A DNA stretch of 25,807 nucleotides from Diplocarpon mali (GCA_024741835.1 JAENRP010000432.1:1-25807), one strand, 5' to 3'; positions 9,455-21,782 are shown, numbered from the stretch's first letter. A program made the numbers and translations. Notes: generated by a model not told the origin, from the letters alone.

Positions 9455-12400
9455 TTAAGCACTAAACCCCCTCCCAGCAGCCCAACTCTCCCTGCTCCGC
9501 CCCTTCACAGGACTCATCGTCTTTGTATGCTCTGCCTCCACCTCATCTCCTCTTTTCAACCCCACCAACCGACTAAACGCCCCCCCTCTCCGCCTCAACT
9601 CCTCAAACGCCCCCCGCTCAACTATTTCCCCATGTTCAAGCACTACAACCTCATCAGCAATCCGCATCATCTCCAATCCATGGCTGATAATGACCACCGC
9701 TGTGCCTCCCTCCGCGCTCTCCCTCCCGCGCTCTATTAGCCGCCTCACGGTATCCTTGACCGCCTCTGCCGACACCTTGTCCAGAGCGCTGGTCGCTTCA
9801 TCCAAAATCAGTATCTTCGGTCTACGCACCAGCGCACGCGCTATTGCAATCCGCTGCGCCTGGCCTCCGCTGAGCCCTTGTCCGCCCTCGCCGATCTGCG
9901 TCCCGTACCCCGAGGGCAGGGACGCGATGAACTCGTGGATACCTACGTCTTGCGCGGCCTGCATGGCTGCGTGTATGTTTGCAAAGGGAGATCCCGGCGG
10001 CAGACCGTAGGTGATGTTTGAGAGGACGGTGGCGGGGAATAGGAGGGATTGTTGCGGCACGAAGGAGATAAATGCCCGGAGGGAGGAGATGTTACAGTGC
10101 TCGATTGGGACGGAGTTGAATGTCAGAGAGGGATGTGATTGGCCTGCCGCAACGCCTGGTGGATATAGGCCGAGGAGTAGGGACGCGATAGTACTTTTTC
10201 CTGAGCCGGAGGGCCCGACAAGCGCGGTGCAGGTGCCAGCTGCGAAGGTCAGGGAGACGGAGTCGAGGGTTTTAAAACCGGGACGTGTCGGGTAGCTAAA
10301 AGAAAGATTGGATAGAACTATGGGAAAAGGTGTTGCGAGGCGCTTTTGCTGATCGCTGTTGATGTTGGATGGCGAGGGGGCGGGAGGTAGATTGGCAAGA
10401 TACAGCATGTGTGTTGCTGTGGTGCGGGAGGTGTTGATCTGCGGCACGAAGTTCAGCATGGAGACTGCGTTGGCGATGCCGAAGAGGAGGAGGTTGACGA
10501 CTTCGAGGATGGAAGAGACTGGTACTCCATCTGAGGTGATGATTATCGTGCCATAGTAGAAGATCAGCGCTGTGACAAAGTAGCTGAGGGTGTCTGAGAG
10601 ACCAAAGAGGAGGCCAGAATAGGCCGCCCGAAAGGAACCTTTGCGGTAGGTGATGTCAGTGGCGGTGTTATACTTCTTCTTGAAGTGGTTCTCCAGTGTC
10701 AGGGCTCGCACGACGCGGATGTTGGCAAATGTCTCGGTGAAGATGCTGCTGGTGTTGTCGGAGGCGTGATTACATTTATCCTCCCACCTGGCACTGGTCC
10801 AGTTGAAAAGTCTGGTAACGGCATACATGACCGGTGCACATCCCACAGCCACGAGCGATAGTTTCCAGGAAATGACGAATGCCCAGATAACCGAGATTTT
10901 CAACATCCAAAAGGTCGTGAAAATGGGCCCTGCGAAGCGGCCGATGAGGTTTCGCATCTCCTCGGCGTTGCGATCAAGACATTCGTTCAATTTCCCAGGT
11001 GAGTTTCGCTCCTGGTCAAACCAAGAGCGCGGTTGAGCAAGGATGCGTTTCAGTGCTTCGACACGAAGAGTATTGACCCATGCCTGTCCGCTGTGCTCAA
11101 GGGAGTAATGCGAAACGAATGTTGAGACCCCATCTATGATGGCTATGGCAAGGAGAGATATAGCCCATTTCAGGGCCTCTGCTTCGCGGTTCTCGGTCAT
11201 GTAGTAGACTTGTAGCAGTTTGGCAAACACGTACGCAAAAGCTGGCGTTCCTCCAGCTACAACCAGAGCCGAACCAAAGCCGAGGACGAGAAAACAACGG
11301 TCATGCCACTTGAGTATTGGCCAGATGGTCCCAAATATCCGTCGCAGAGTTTCTGGCTCTCCATTTCCCGGACCGCCCGGACCTGTCCTTCGAAGTACAG
11401 GCGTTTGGAATTCAAGCTCGATTTCCTCAACCGGCGCTGGAGAGTCGGGTGTTGTGATGGTGATAGCAGGCAGTTGAGATCGAAGCTTTGGTTTTGTAGG
11501 AGGCAAGTTCGGAGGCGACCACTCATCTTGAGGGTTCGGCGACGACATTGGCTCGCACTTCTTCTGGTGATGAACGGCCTTGGGAGACAAGAACTCCTTT
11601 AATGATGTTCGGCGAAGCGTACTCGATGTGAAAGGCTGAAAGATTCCATCCTCGGACGGTGGTAAAGGACTCGACCAAATCTCATCTGCGCGAAGAGCAT
11701 ATGCTTGAGCTGCTCCGCCACCTAGTGCTAGCGATTGAGCCCTATGCGGACCTAGGCCGCGATTGAAAGCACTCGGACTTCCGTCCTGCATGCCGAAGAG
11801 TTTGGACATGTATCTCGATTGTCGAGGTATCCTCTCATCAAGCTCTTCTGGGTGAGGAATCGCTGTTGGTGAAGCAGGTTCAGAAGCTCGCCTTTGCGAG
11901 GCGGTCATCACATACGACTCTGGAGTTTGCTCTGCAGGAAAGAATGATGCGAAAGTACCATGTTTCTTCTCGGCCAGCTTCTTGCTATATCCTTCTTGTA
12001 CTACCACGCCGTCTTCCATGACATATACATACTCATCGTCGAGGATCTGGGTGACATCATGTGTAATTACAATCGTGGTCTTTCCTTTGCGCCACTCTCG
12101 TACAGTTTCAGTGACCTTCAGTCTGCTTTTCTGGTCTAGAGCGCTGGTCGCCTCGTCGAGTATAACAATAGGTGCATCTCGGAGACGTGCCCTTGCAAGT
12201 GTGATCCTCTGTTGCTGACCGCCACTCAAAGACTTCCCGTTCGATCCCACGACGGTATGGAGACCATCAGGGAGGTCTAGAAGCGTTTGCTCAAGATCAG
12301 CTGTCCTGGTCGCTCGTAGGATATCTTGCCTCGTCACAGGCTCGCTTCGTCCAAATTCGATGTTCTGCAGTACAGTTTCGTTGAAGAGAACACTTTGTTG

Positions 12401-13916
12401 TTGCACTAGAGAGACATTCTGACGGAGCCAATCCGAGGCGAGTGTTTGTATTGAATTCCCATCGATGAGGATCTCACCTCTCACAGGCTCGTAGTACTTC
12501 ATGAGAAGGTTCCCAAGTGTACTCTTTCCGGACCCGCTGGTCCCTACTATAAAGGTAGTCTCGCCGGCGGGGAAGAAGAATTCGGCATTATTTAGTACAT
12601 TCTGCTGCAGATTGGACGGGTACGCAAAAGAGACCTACACTTGTTAGCGAATCCAGTTTTCGGCAAAGCCGCAGCTTACCCCTTTCACTTCAATGTCGCC
12701 TTCACAGGTTTCGGGTCTGTAAGACCCAACCATATTTGTTACCACCCTCCCGTTCTCCATTTGCGACATGATCGACTTTAAAGTCTGTCCAGCAGACATC
12801 CCTTTGACCAGAACAAGCCACTGCGGCAAAATAGTCTCTACAGCTTGCATAGCAGCCAAACACGCATAGAAAGTTGTGAGGATGCCACCAGGGTCCATAC
12901 CCTGCTTGACAAGTACAAGACCAAACCAAAAGCCCTGCACGAACAAGCCCACCATGACAAACTTGCTGATCCCAAATTGCAAAGCATTACATCTCGCTTG
13001 TACTAGGTAGCTCGTAGCAACGTTCTTGATCGTATTGTAGTACTGCCAAACTTCTTGGTCCTGGCCATTGTAGGCTTTGACCGTGTTGATGGCTGTGATA
13101 GCAGTGTTGGCGTACTTCGATGCTCGTGTTAATTCGCGTTTTTGGGCTTCGATCGCGGGACCGAGTTGCATGGAAACGAAGAACAAGATGGCGCCGGCGA
13201 CGGGGAAGGTGGCGATGATTACCAATGTCAAGGCCCAGGAGTAATAAAACGCGAGACCGAGTGCTGCGAAGGTGCCGAAGATTTCGTACACGAGGAAGCC
13301 CATCGGTTGCGAGACTGCGAGCTGTAGTTCTCGGATTTGGCTGACTGTGTTAGCGAAGCCAAAGAAGAGGTACGGGAGCATACGTTTGTATACGGATCAA
13401 CAGCGATCCAATGCCATCTTGCCTCAGGTCGTACCACTCCATCTCCTTATCCAGCATACCGACGAACATCTGCTCACGCACACTTTTCGCCTGCAGCTCT
13501 CCAAATACCATCCACGACGACAAGAACGTACCTTCAACGATCCATGCAGCGGCCCCGAGCCCAGCAAGCGCAGTGCACCATCCTGAAATACCATTGATCG
13601 TCTCCCCGCCGCTTAGAGTCCCAAGCCCAAATTTGGTGAGCACGGAGAAGATCTTGCCGTAGAAAATGGCGGCGACGGGCTTCAGTAGCGCCGAGATAAG
13701 GGTTGAGAAGATTGCTATGGCAAGTGCTGCGTTGTGTTGCCTGGTGGCGAAGCCGAAGAGGGAGCGCCATGATGCTTTACCATTGCCTGTGCCGCCGTTG
13801 GCGTCTATGTCCACTCGTCGCAACTCGTCTGTGAAGCCATGCGGGCTTCCAGGCATGATGGATGTATCCCGGGGGTATTCGAAGCTGGTCGAGCTTCTGT
13901 ATGAGAGGACTGCCAT
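9455..13916 (-). CDS. ste6: ABCB full transporter, STE6 class
   Basis: Predicted plasma- or internal-membrane ATP-driven exporter; the STE6 class exports the farnesylated a-type mating pheromone. Exons 13916-13384, 13340-12680 and 12634-9455 (introns of 43 and 45 nt, both with GCTAAC branch sites) give 1457 aa. Order: TMD1, NBD1, long polar linker, TMD2, NBD2. NBD1 has Walker A GTSGSGKST (429-437), signature LSGGQ (534-538), Walker B IVILDE (554-559) and switch His in VITHD. NBD2 has GPSGSGKST (1205-1213), LSGGQ (1319-1323), ILILDE (1339-1344) and IISHG. Both ATP sites look intact. The opening KASWRSLFGFATRQH and the EMEWYDLRQDGIGSL segment are what I remember of Pezizomycotina Ste6-like proteins. 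The frame is open upstream to 14204; ATG 13916 was chosen on length, and ATG 13856 is also possible. Substrate is inferred; a general drug-efflux role cannot be excluded. Confidence 0.85.
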
Positions 13917-14649
13917 GTGGAATGTGAGAGGCGTGTGGAATGGAAGTGCGTGTGAAAAGGTTTTCAATCGAGCCTTATCTGCTAGGTTTGTGATCGAGGC
14001 GTTTGTGGTGATTGGAGACCTGGTGATAAGGAGACCGTTTGCGGAGAACAATAATAGCATTACCTGGTGCTTTTGATTGTTCTTCGAGTTGTTGAATTGG
14101 CTCCTGGCCTTAGTATTGTTTTTAGCGACGCATGCATTCATGTGCTCATTGACCTCTGGCAGATTAAAATCTAGTAAACTATGAATTCTCGCTCTTGGAA
14201 GCACAGAACAAAAAAAAGGAGATGATAGGCACTAAATGAAAGAAGCCCATCCGAATCTTGTATTCACAAGTCGTCAATTCGAGAGTGTCGGGTCGGCAAA
14301 CGGAGGAAGTCACAAAGTCCCAATGGACCAGGGCTCAACAGGATCTGATTTCTAATTCCAAGTGCGGGGGAAAGAGAAACCGTAAATTAATGCAGGTTTT
14401 TAGCATCTTGCTGTCTCACTGTCAGTAGAGACCTGTGTCTAGATTGGCAGTGAGCTGCTCTCCGAAAATGAATTCCACTTTGCCCTTCCCTTCACCTTCA
14501 TCTTCACCTTCACCATCGACGCCTAGACTCGGAAGCCGACGTAATGATGGCGTTTCAGGTTGCAAGGCGTCTCATTATGGTAGGTTTCTGCAGGCGTTCG
14601 ACTGTGATTTTATGGCGGGTATCCTTCAGGATATTCTCGATATGCCCAC
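13917..14649. other. Intergenic region between the STE6-like and PBDC1-like genes
   Basis: About 0.73 kb between the start of the transporter and the stop of the next gene on the same strand. It should carry the transporter promoter and the PBDC1-like 3' UTR. The transporter frame remains open to 14204 but that stretch is Asn/Lys-rich and unlike the family. No distinct regulatory motif was identified with confidence. Confidence 0.45.
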
Positions 14650-15335
14650 CTAAGCTATTGCGGCCTTCTCGGCCTCGGCCTTCTTCTGCCCATCCTCATA
14701 AATCCAATCGTTCAGTCCATTCCTATTCCTTGCAATCTCCACAGCATAGAACTGCATCCTTGGAACTACCAATAGTCAGCCATTCAAGTCCCGACTGACC
14801 ATGGTAATCCTACTCACCGAAAATAGTCGTATCTTGGTCATACTCCGCCTTCGCGCTATTCCTCAGCATCGTGCCAAAATTATAATCATCGACTTTTTTC
14901 TCGTACGCCATCAGGAACTTGCGCCACCGCTCCTTGCCCGTCTTACTCTTCATCTGGTCCTCGTCGATGGTAGCCGCGGGGTCGAAGTCGGGGAAGTCGG
15001 CCTTCAGATGTGTATAGATATCTTCGTCGATCTTTGTCAGGCGGAGAGTGGAACCGCGTACCTTCTCGAGGATTGCCCAGTATGTTTCCATATGTTGAAC
15101 CACTGGGAATGTTAGTGGTGGGGTAGAGGGGTATCAAGGGAAGGAGGCGGCACACCTTTAACGGCGAATTGCTTCTCTATCTGCGAGGAGATTAGCGATA
15201 GACATTTAAAAGGCATCTAAGATATTGTGCTCTTACGTCCTCGAGGTTTTCTGCCTTACTGGGGTCGAAGTTGGCGGGGGCTGCTGCCAGGCTGGATGCC
15301 GACTGCGTGGGGTCGAAGGGGTCAAAATCTACCAT
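14650..15335 (-). CDS. PBDC1: PBDC1 / YPL225W homologue
   Basis: Exons 15335-15237, 15180-15156 (25 nt), 15102-14818 and 14765-14650, with introns of 56, 53 and 52 nt, give 174 aa. All joins keep frame and use GT..AG with CTAA-type branches. The protein starts MVDFDPFDPT. It carries DPSKAENLEDIEKQFAVK, the core HMETYWAILEKVRGSTLRLT, then MKSKTGKERWRKFLMAYEKK and the tail QFYAVEIARNRNGLNDWIYE, all hallmarks of the small conserved eukaryotic PBDC1 family. The name 'polysaccharide biosynthesis domain' is historical. The yeast member YPL225W (Chp1) has been described as a ribosome-associated chaperone for newly made eEF1A, so a cytosolic role in elongation-factor folding is likely. The length is slightly above yeast. 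The 25-nt microexon is notable but well supported. Confidence 0.9.
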
Positions 15336-16600
15336 GATGGATGCTTTCAGAAGGCTATTGAGGTTGTAAGGTGGATATGCTGGTGCTTCTGCAGGACTAT
15401 CTGCACTTTACTATGCTGTGTTGCAAAGTTCCTTGGCTGCTGTTGGGATATTTGGTATAGAGGGGTTGATATAGAATTTGTGACGCACCGGGTTATCTTC
15501 GGCGAAGCCACTACAAGTGGCTTCCGAACGCCACAGAATTGAGACGACGTCCCTCCTCGCACTCGAATCCACTTCAACCCTTGAGCCCAAGCAAGGCTTC
15601 CTCGGATTTTAGAGTTGGCGGTAAGATCATGCTCTCCATGTCTTCAACGGTCGCATAATAGGCTTTGGCAGAAGTCTCAGCACGGAAGTGGATTCTCAGA
15701 AGTAGATTCTATCGTAACGGCGGTTCTGTGTCCGATCCATGGTAACTAATCTTCACACCCTCCGATCGATGGTTTCGCAAGTAAAGCATGCCTATTTCAC
15801 GATAACTGCTGGCTGGGGACTCATTGATCTAGTTGTGCTAGACTTCGAGAGCTTCTGAGACTCGGTGTTCGTTCTTCATCGGTTCCCATGGTCCATTGTA
15901 TGAAATCGGTAGATTCCTTGTTGGTGAGTAGAATCGATCTCGTGTTGTGAGTGCTTGCACTAGTATTAATATAAACTCGTACAGGATGTAGTAAACGCCA
16001 GGCGGTGTCAGAATGCAGCCTCTCACCGAGATAGCTTAATTCTCAACCAGCAGGCCATACGTCCGGTACATGGTGATGACTGGTACCATATGATACGTAC
16101 AGAAATTCCGCCCCTCTGCCCGTCGAACAATCTCAGCTGCGGCCGGGATAAGACTATGCCTGATGAATAGCTTGAAGTTCATTCATCGCACCAACTATGG
16201 ACATTGGTGGTACCGACCAAGCAGCCATGGGACCGACGACATGTTGAGACGTGGCAGATGTTGAGTTTGACTCGGCCATAATGGAACTGCGTCTGGGACA
16301 AGCCACGGGCTGCTCAAGGAGCCGAAGTGAGATGCGCTCTCATCGACAGTCACGTGGCAATGGATCAAAGACATCCACCTGGTATCGACGCAGATTGCTG
16401 GATTTCACGCGTGCCACGCTTAGAAAGAAATGGCCTGCTTCGTGCTTGATACCACCAGTTGAGATGTGAAGGGAGGAGACTGTTGCGTTGTGCAGCGGGC
16501 GACCATTTTCCGGGCTGCTCACGTGGAAGGTGGCTGTTATATCTGCCAACCAATATTACCGATGACTGTAGGCAGGACCGAGAGCTCTCCGATTCCTTGC
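15336..16600. other. Intergenic region, no supported gene
   Basis: Roughly 1.3 kb upstream of the PBDC1-like gene on one side and the next, divergent gene on the other. Several short overlapping open frames exist on both strands (for example 16251-16469) but none shows a recognisable domain or plausible splicing. It presumably includes two divergent promoters. Confidence 0.45.
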
Positions 16601-16608
16601 GCGCCAGT

Positions 16609-16636
16609 ATATACATATATACATATACATATACAT
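16609..16636. repeat. TATATACA/CATATA microsatellite
   Basis: A short run of alternating TATACA and CATATA units in the upstream region of the 17128 gene. Confidence 0.8.
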
Positions 16637-16759
16637 TTACGTCACCGAGTTAACCAGTTCACGGTGAAGGGAGACTCTTATCAAATCAGATCGAGAGGGG
16701 AAGAGCGAGCGAGTTTCGTAAATTGACCGGGCTTGACACGCGAAAGCGCTCCTTCCCGC

Positions 16760-17127
16760 ACAGCAAAAAAATAAAAAAAAAAATAAAAACAATACAAACG
16801 CTGGCAAACTTGCGAGCGGTCAAGCTCTTGACGGCCTATAGCCCACAGAATTCCATCTCATCTTCAACCTCAACTCCACCCTCACCCCACCTCAACCTGG
16901 AAACACTCAGATCACAAGCTCACCCGCAATCATCGACTTATACCAACTATCAATCATTGCGTGCGCTACTACAAGTCAGTCTGTCCTGCCTCCTTCCAGC
17001 TCATCATTGCATACTCATCTTCCTAGTGTCCCTCCGTCGCTCTGTCATCGGCTCCTTGCGCTCGGTATCACCCTTCGTCAATCGCACCGACGATCAAATA
17101 GATTCAGCACATAGAGCCTCCCCAGCA
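16760..17127 (+). promoter_or_regulatory. A-tract followed by pyrimidine-rich leader
   Basis: An A-rich tract (about 16764-16792) is followed by about 270 bp rich in C and T that leads up to ATG 17128. Such CT-rich leaders upstream of the start codon are common in filamentous fungi and often mark the transcription start region. The assignment as promoter/5' UTR is inferred; the coding frame happens to stay open through it. Confidence 0.4.
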
Positions 17128-19318
17128 ATGAGTGTTCTCAGCACTTTCTCGACCCCTCCAGTTCGATATGCCACTCCCAGTACACTTCGACGGGCTACCA
17201 CGACGTCGTTGACCCCCGAGAGCGGGTCTAGCTGTACCAAGTCGATTAGCCGTCTGGAAGAGGTGACGTATCCCAGACCGTCTTCATTCGATCGAGATGT
17301 TGACCTGATTGCTATGGTGCCTGGACTGGATCCTACCAAAGATCGCATGTTCGAACGTCACGTCTTCAAGCATAGAATGAACGCCGTTCACCCTCTGTTC
17401 AAGATGCCATCCGACGTCAAACGGAGAATATATGGGTTCTGCTTCCCAGATGAGGCGCGAAAGCTCACTTTGTCCCCATACTTCGCGACCAAAGCGGTTT
17501 TTCCTAAAGATTACTTTGCGTGTGTATGGGATGTTCTCGACCCGGTTTGGGGTGGGCTGGAAGCCTTCTCTGTACTCCGCCTCGAGTTGCTGACCTACTT
17601 CTGGACCCATTACCACTTTCACGTTACCTTGAATGAGTTCAGTGGACCAAAATTTTCACCACTGTCTCATCTTTGGATTCTCAGACATCTTGACAAGGTC
17701 CAGCACCTCACTATGGAAGTCGACTTCACGCGCTTTGGGTGCAGTCAATTGAAAGACGCTAAAAAGTTTGGATACCATATGGAGAAGACGAGAATTCTTC
17801 TTGCTAAGATCATTTCGGGCTTGTCGGCTCGCCCTGTGGGGTCCACGATTGCCCATCTTCACTTGATGTGCAGGCGCTATGATGGATTTCGACTATCAGA
17901 GGACGGGGAAGTTGAACGAGTAGCTGGTATGGAGATTGCGAAAGCTCGTTGGGTCTCTCTAACAGCTTCGTAGAACGGTTCTGTCCCGACAATATCCTGG
18001 AAGTTTGTGACAGTCTCATGGCTCTTCGTGGGATCGCCGTTGAATGCAGATTGTCGGGATTTTCCTTAGAGTACTCTGAATATGTTCTGAACACTCTTTT
18101 TGGGAATGGAAAATCCTGGCTCGAGTACATTACACCTATGGACGACGCTTGGCCATCAGTAACTCCAAAGACACCAAACATGACTGAGCCTCCAACACCA
18201 GCTTCCTTGGTTTCGATGGAATTTTCGCTCAAGCTGCATCCTTCTACGAGTTCTAGGAGTTTTACCGAGGAGGTGGAGGACGAGATGATCAAATATGCCT
18301 CGTCATTGGAGTCTGAGAGTAATTATGTCCTGAGCAGTTGTCACGGCCTAAGCGCCGCTGTGCAGCCAGAGGGTAGAGAGAATGATACCGCAGTGAGCGA
18401 CATCATCTTGAGCACCAGCTGCGAGGTAGCTGCGGCCGTGAAATCAGAAGATGAAGAAAGTTGTACCGCTGAAGATGGGGAGCGTAACTCACAAGCACTG
18501 CCCTCTGAGATGACTGTAACTCAGTATGCTGCTCCACACGATACTGGGTTAGGAATATACTGCAGTAAATATAATGTAAAGATCCAAGTGACATCCAGAA
18601 TGCTAAAAATACTGCAGGGAATGCATCCTCAGATACAACACCGGATTTATCCTCGACACCTCGTTTTGCGCCAACGCTTTTTCAAGATCAGAGGCACAAC
18701 TGGGAAGTGACGTCTATATCTACACTCCCTATAAGTTCTACTCCTTCACTCCTCCCGGCTTCTTCTCAGGATCAGCGAGCGGTTTCTGCTGTGCTGGTAC
18801 CGACTCCAACGGCCCGCCTTATCGCGGCTCCATATCTGGACCAAATTGAAACAGAGGAATTAGTATTCACACCACAAAGAAACTCGACAATTGATCCGGT
18901 TTCTGTGGCGCAAGAAGAAAAGTCAAGTGGCGTTGAAACCGCTACCATTCCGGCAGTCTCACCGACGCCCCGTTTCCTCTCGACCCCTTTTCAAGATCAG
19001 AAGCGCTTGAAAAATCAAATTTCGTCGAGTTCTCTTCGCCCACACACTCCGGTACCAAGATCGTGCATTCCACGAGCTTCGACAGACCGTCCGCTAACCC
19101 CAAGGAGCCCAAACAAGATGAACGCTTTGAATGAGCAGGACCCGGCGTTCGTTCGGACTTTGGAAGCCATGCGATCACTGGACGGAGCGCCGAGGCGGAG
19201 CACGATGATTGCCTCGCCAAAGCGCTCACCAGGCATTACTTCTGAACCGACTTCAGCGCCTTCAAAGAGGAGATATTTATCTTTTGTCTATAGGCTTAGA
19301 GGCATTTCTGATACTTGA
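17128..19318 (+). CDS. Conserved fungal protein of unknown function
   Basis: Exon 1 17128-17926, intron 17927-17973 (47 nt, GTATGG..CGTAG, branch CTAAC), exon 2 from 17974. A second intron is needed to restore frame. Two solutions fit: 18484-18581, giving 681 aa, or 18516-18598, giving 686 aa. The ordered N-terminal half includes HPLFKMPSDVKRRIYGFCFP, FPKDYFACVWDVLDPVWGG, YFWTHYHFHVTLNEFSGPKF and HLDKVQHLTMEVDFTRFG. I associate this with a widespread hypothetical protein of Pezizomycotina. The opening resembles the short MP..V..RIY elements seen at the start of F-box-like fungal proteins, which is a weak hint only. The C-terminal half is Ser/Thr/Pro-rich, probably disordered, and repeats a TP..DQ motif four times. 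The frame is open back to ATG 16723, but ATG 17128 was chosen because sequence before it looks like leader. No function is claimed. Confidence 0.75.
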
Positions 19319-21782
19319 TTCCAGGCTCGTGGAATATCTGTATGGGATCTGACTCTATTGAAAGTAGAATTCTCGTCACTGTTAGAAACACCAGGTGCTT
19401 AATGTCACAATTATTGGAAGCGAAAGATTTTGACTTGATTGTTTGATTTTGTTACTTTGTTTTGCAGAAAATTCAGGCGTCTTAATGTCATTCTTATTGT
19501 TTCTAAATATTAGGCATGAAATGTAGAATTGAAAGCAGTAGTATCTATTTGTGAGTTGCTGATTTTTAATTATTAGCACTCCCCCCCTTCGCGCGTCCCT
19601 TGCACCCCTTGTTTTATGTTGCTTAATCTTTTTCGTATTCTTCTACAGATTTAAAGTGCGAAGATTGGTTATCTACTAGAGTATATAGTGCTAGCCGGTC
19701 AGGTTCAGGCTTGCAGATGCCATTTGAACTTCTCCCATACCTATAGTACTAAATGGCGCAATTGTAATTCTACATCCTGATTCTTCGCAGCCGGAGCATA
19801 AACTAAACAGTAAGTAATCGTAATACTACTCACTGCGAGAGATGTAGGCGAGGGTGTGTGTTCTGCGGAAGAGCGCCAATGTGCTGGCGCCGGTGAGCGC
19901 TTCTGGACGACTCAGGAGTGGAAATTCGACCTGCGACAGCGAGGGCCGGTGCTCCGCGGCATAGCCAACGCCGATATCACCGACTCTATCCTCAGCTGTC
20001 CATGGACCTGGACCTCTGAGATACTCGAAAGAATCGATGAGTAGAGAAATCCCAGGTTCTCTCTATGCCTTGCAAGAGGCGAGTTCAGCATGGATCGAGG
20101 ATATGCAAATTGAGCCTCCTGCTTAGTGACGTGTGCATCTTTTCGTCGAGTAAACCGCTGTTCGTCTGGCACTGTTTTAGGCTGGTTTTATATGACATAT
20201 ACGCAGCTAGCTGGCAGCGATGGGAGCGATGGGAGCGACATGGCTTCGAATGGTGTCCAGTACCTAGTTACAAAGTGCAATTGGAGGGCGCTGATATTCG
20301 TATCGCTCGTAGTAGGGGTCTGGGGCGGGGTGTTAGGACGATTTATAGGTTGTGAATTATGGGTTATGGAGCTTGACCTTCGGTCTCTTGACAGAGGGAC
20401 GATCGAAAACATTTGTCTTCGCTGATGAAATCTGCTCTTCTGGATACCGGCTGTCTCTAGATCTTCCTCTCAAGGGTTGACAAATATAAATACGGTCTTG
20501 AAGTTCTTTTTCACCACCGAAGCGGCCGACACTTACCGGGCTGTAAGTTTTTAACGCCGAGCACTTATTTGATAGTTATTATCGAGGTAGATAGACTCTA
20601 GCTATTGCAGTGTATGCTTTCGAAAAGTCTGAAGTTGGCCGGGTAGTTTCATGGCCGTATACAGTGAGCGTGTTGCAGCTACTCTGCTGCTCTTGTCCAC
20701 GCGAATAAGGCCTTGAAGTCAAGCGCAGTAAATGGGTTGCAGATTTTTGGCTCAAGAAGCTGTTGCTTCATCTGCTTATTATTCTTTTTTTATTATAGAT
20801 ATCTTTGCAGTTCAAAAGAAGTGATCTGTATTTAGCAAGTGTATTGCTCAAGATTACGGCTCGGCCTCTAAGCCTCTTGTTCACACGACGCTGTGAAGCT
20901 AGATACGCCAGAGGAACTTAACTCTTAGCATAATACGTAATATTATGCATAATTCCTCAAATCGATACTACCAGCCTATATCTGCGCACCTCTTGCGAGC
21001 CATAGCGATCTAGGTACGTGGGCCTTGGTGGAAACGGATGTAAATATTTGACCTCTGATTTGAGAACGCGTGCTCAATATTATCGACACCTAACATATTT
21101 CATAGGAACATTCTTCGCCCAGTCCGAATACTACGAAGATGTTCTGGGTGGTTCCTATTGTCGGGGGGGATTCTACGCCGTCTACAACTCGGGAGTCGAC
21201 CACGTAGATGGAAACCATCTCAAAGCACCTATTGGCAAATAACCAAAACTTGTGCCCTCAATGTGGTGGCTTTAGCCGCGCAACATCTTGTTCCCTCTGT
21301 ATGAACGTCACAACCCGATCCACTTACTTGTGGGCTTAACGGGTAAGAACGGCATTCCGTTATTCGACACGAATCAAAGAATATGTAAGCGTATAAGTAT
21401 ATTTCACTTAAAATTATTATGTTAGCTAGGGTTGTGCTGGTTGTTGTTTTTTAAAAGAGCCGCCTGCTTTGAATATATATACCTCCGTTGGTCTACATCA
21501 CGCCCTCTAGCATCAGGAGTAACACTATAATTTACGTCACCCGCAGATCATTCAGATCCCACTTTGCTTTCAAAACCACTTCTGGTAGCACGTCTCGCTT
21601 CTGGCGATCGGAAGTTATATTGATTTAAGAAATGTTCGGTATGACAGGAGCGGGGAACGCGGGGTGATTCTCTAGCACGGCACTCCTGTACATATTTGCA
21701 CCGAACTCTTTCTGATCTCCTTGGAATCTTCGCCAGTTAGTTTCTCTTGGATCTTTTTCTGAGATACCGCCACGTCTCAAGG
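19319..21782. other. Long intergenic region, no supported gene
   Basis: About 2.5 kb. Open frames at 19856-20044, 20126-20425 and 21018-21242 are short and lack recognisable domains. The segment 20219-20245 holds a few GATGGGAGC-type copies. An AT-rich hairpin (GCATAATA..TATTATGC) lies at about 20929-20949. The last few hundred bases should contain the promoter of the reductase. Some of the protein-like but isolated frames may be relics of old genes, which I cannot show. Confidence 0.45.

Noticed and set aside
9380..9739. 119-codon plus-strand open frame, Pro/Ser-rich
   Set aside because: Antisense shadow of the transporter C-terminus and 3' flank. The minus-strand frame has clear ABC motifs.
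16723..17127. In-frame N-terminal extension of the 17128 gene from ATG 16723
   Set aside because: This stretch contains an A-tract-encoded Lys run and CT-rich, Ser/Pro/Thr low-complexity sequence typical of a leader. Recognisable protein begins after 17128.
19856..20425. Overlapping short open frames, one with a hydrophobic stretch (LIFVSLVVGVWGGVLG)
   Set aside because: Too short, no splice partners, no family resemblance, and frames of equal length on the opposite strand.
21018..21242. 74-codon open frame upstream of the reductase
   Set aside because: It lacks an ATG start (begins GTG) and recognisable motifs; it could be a relic but cannot be supported.
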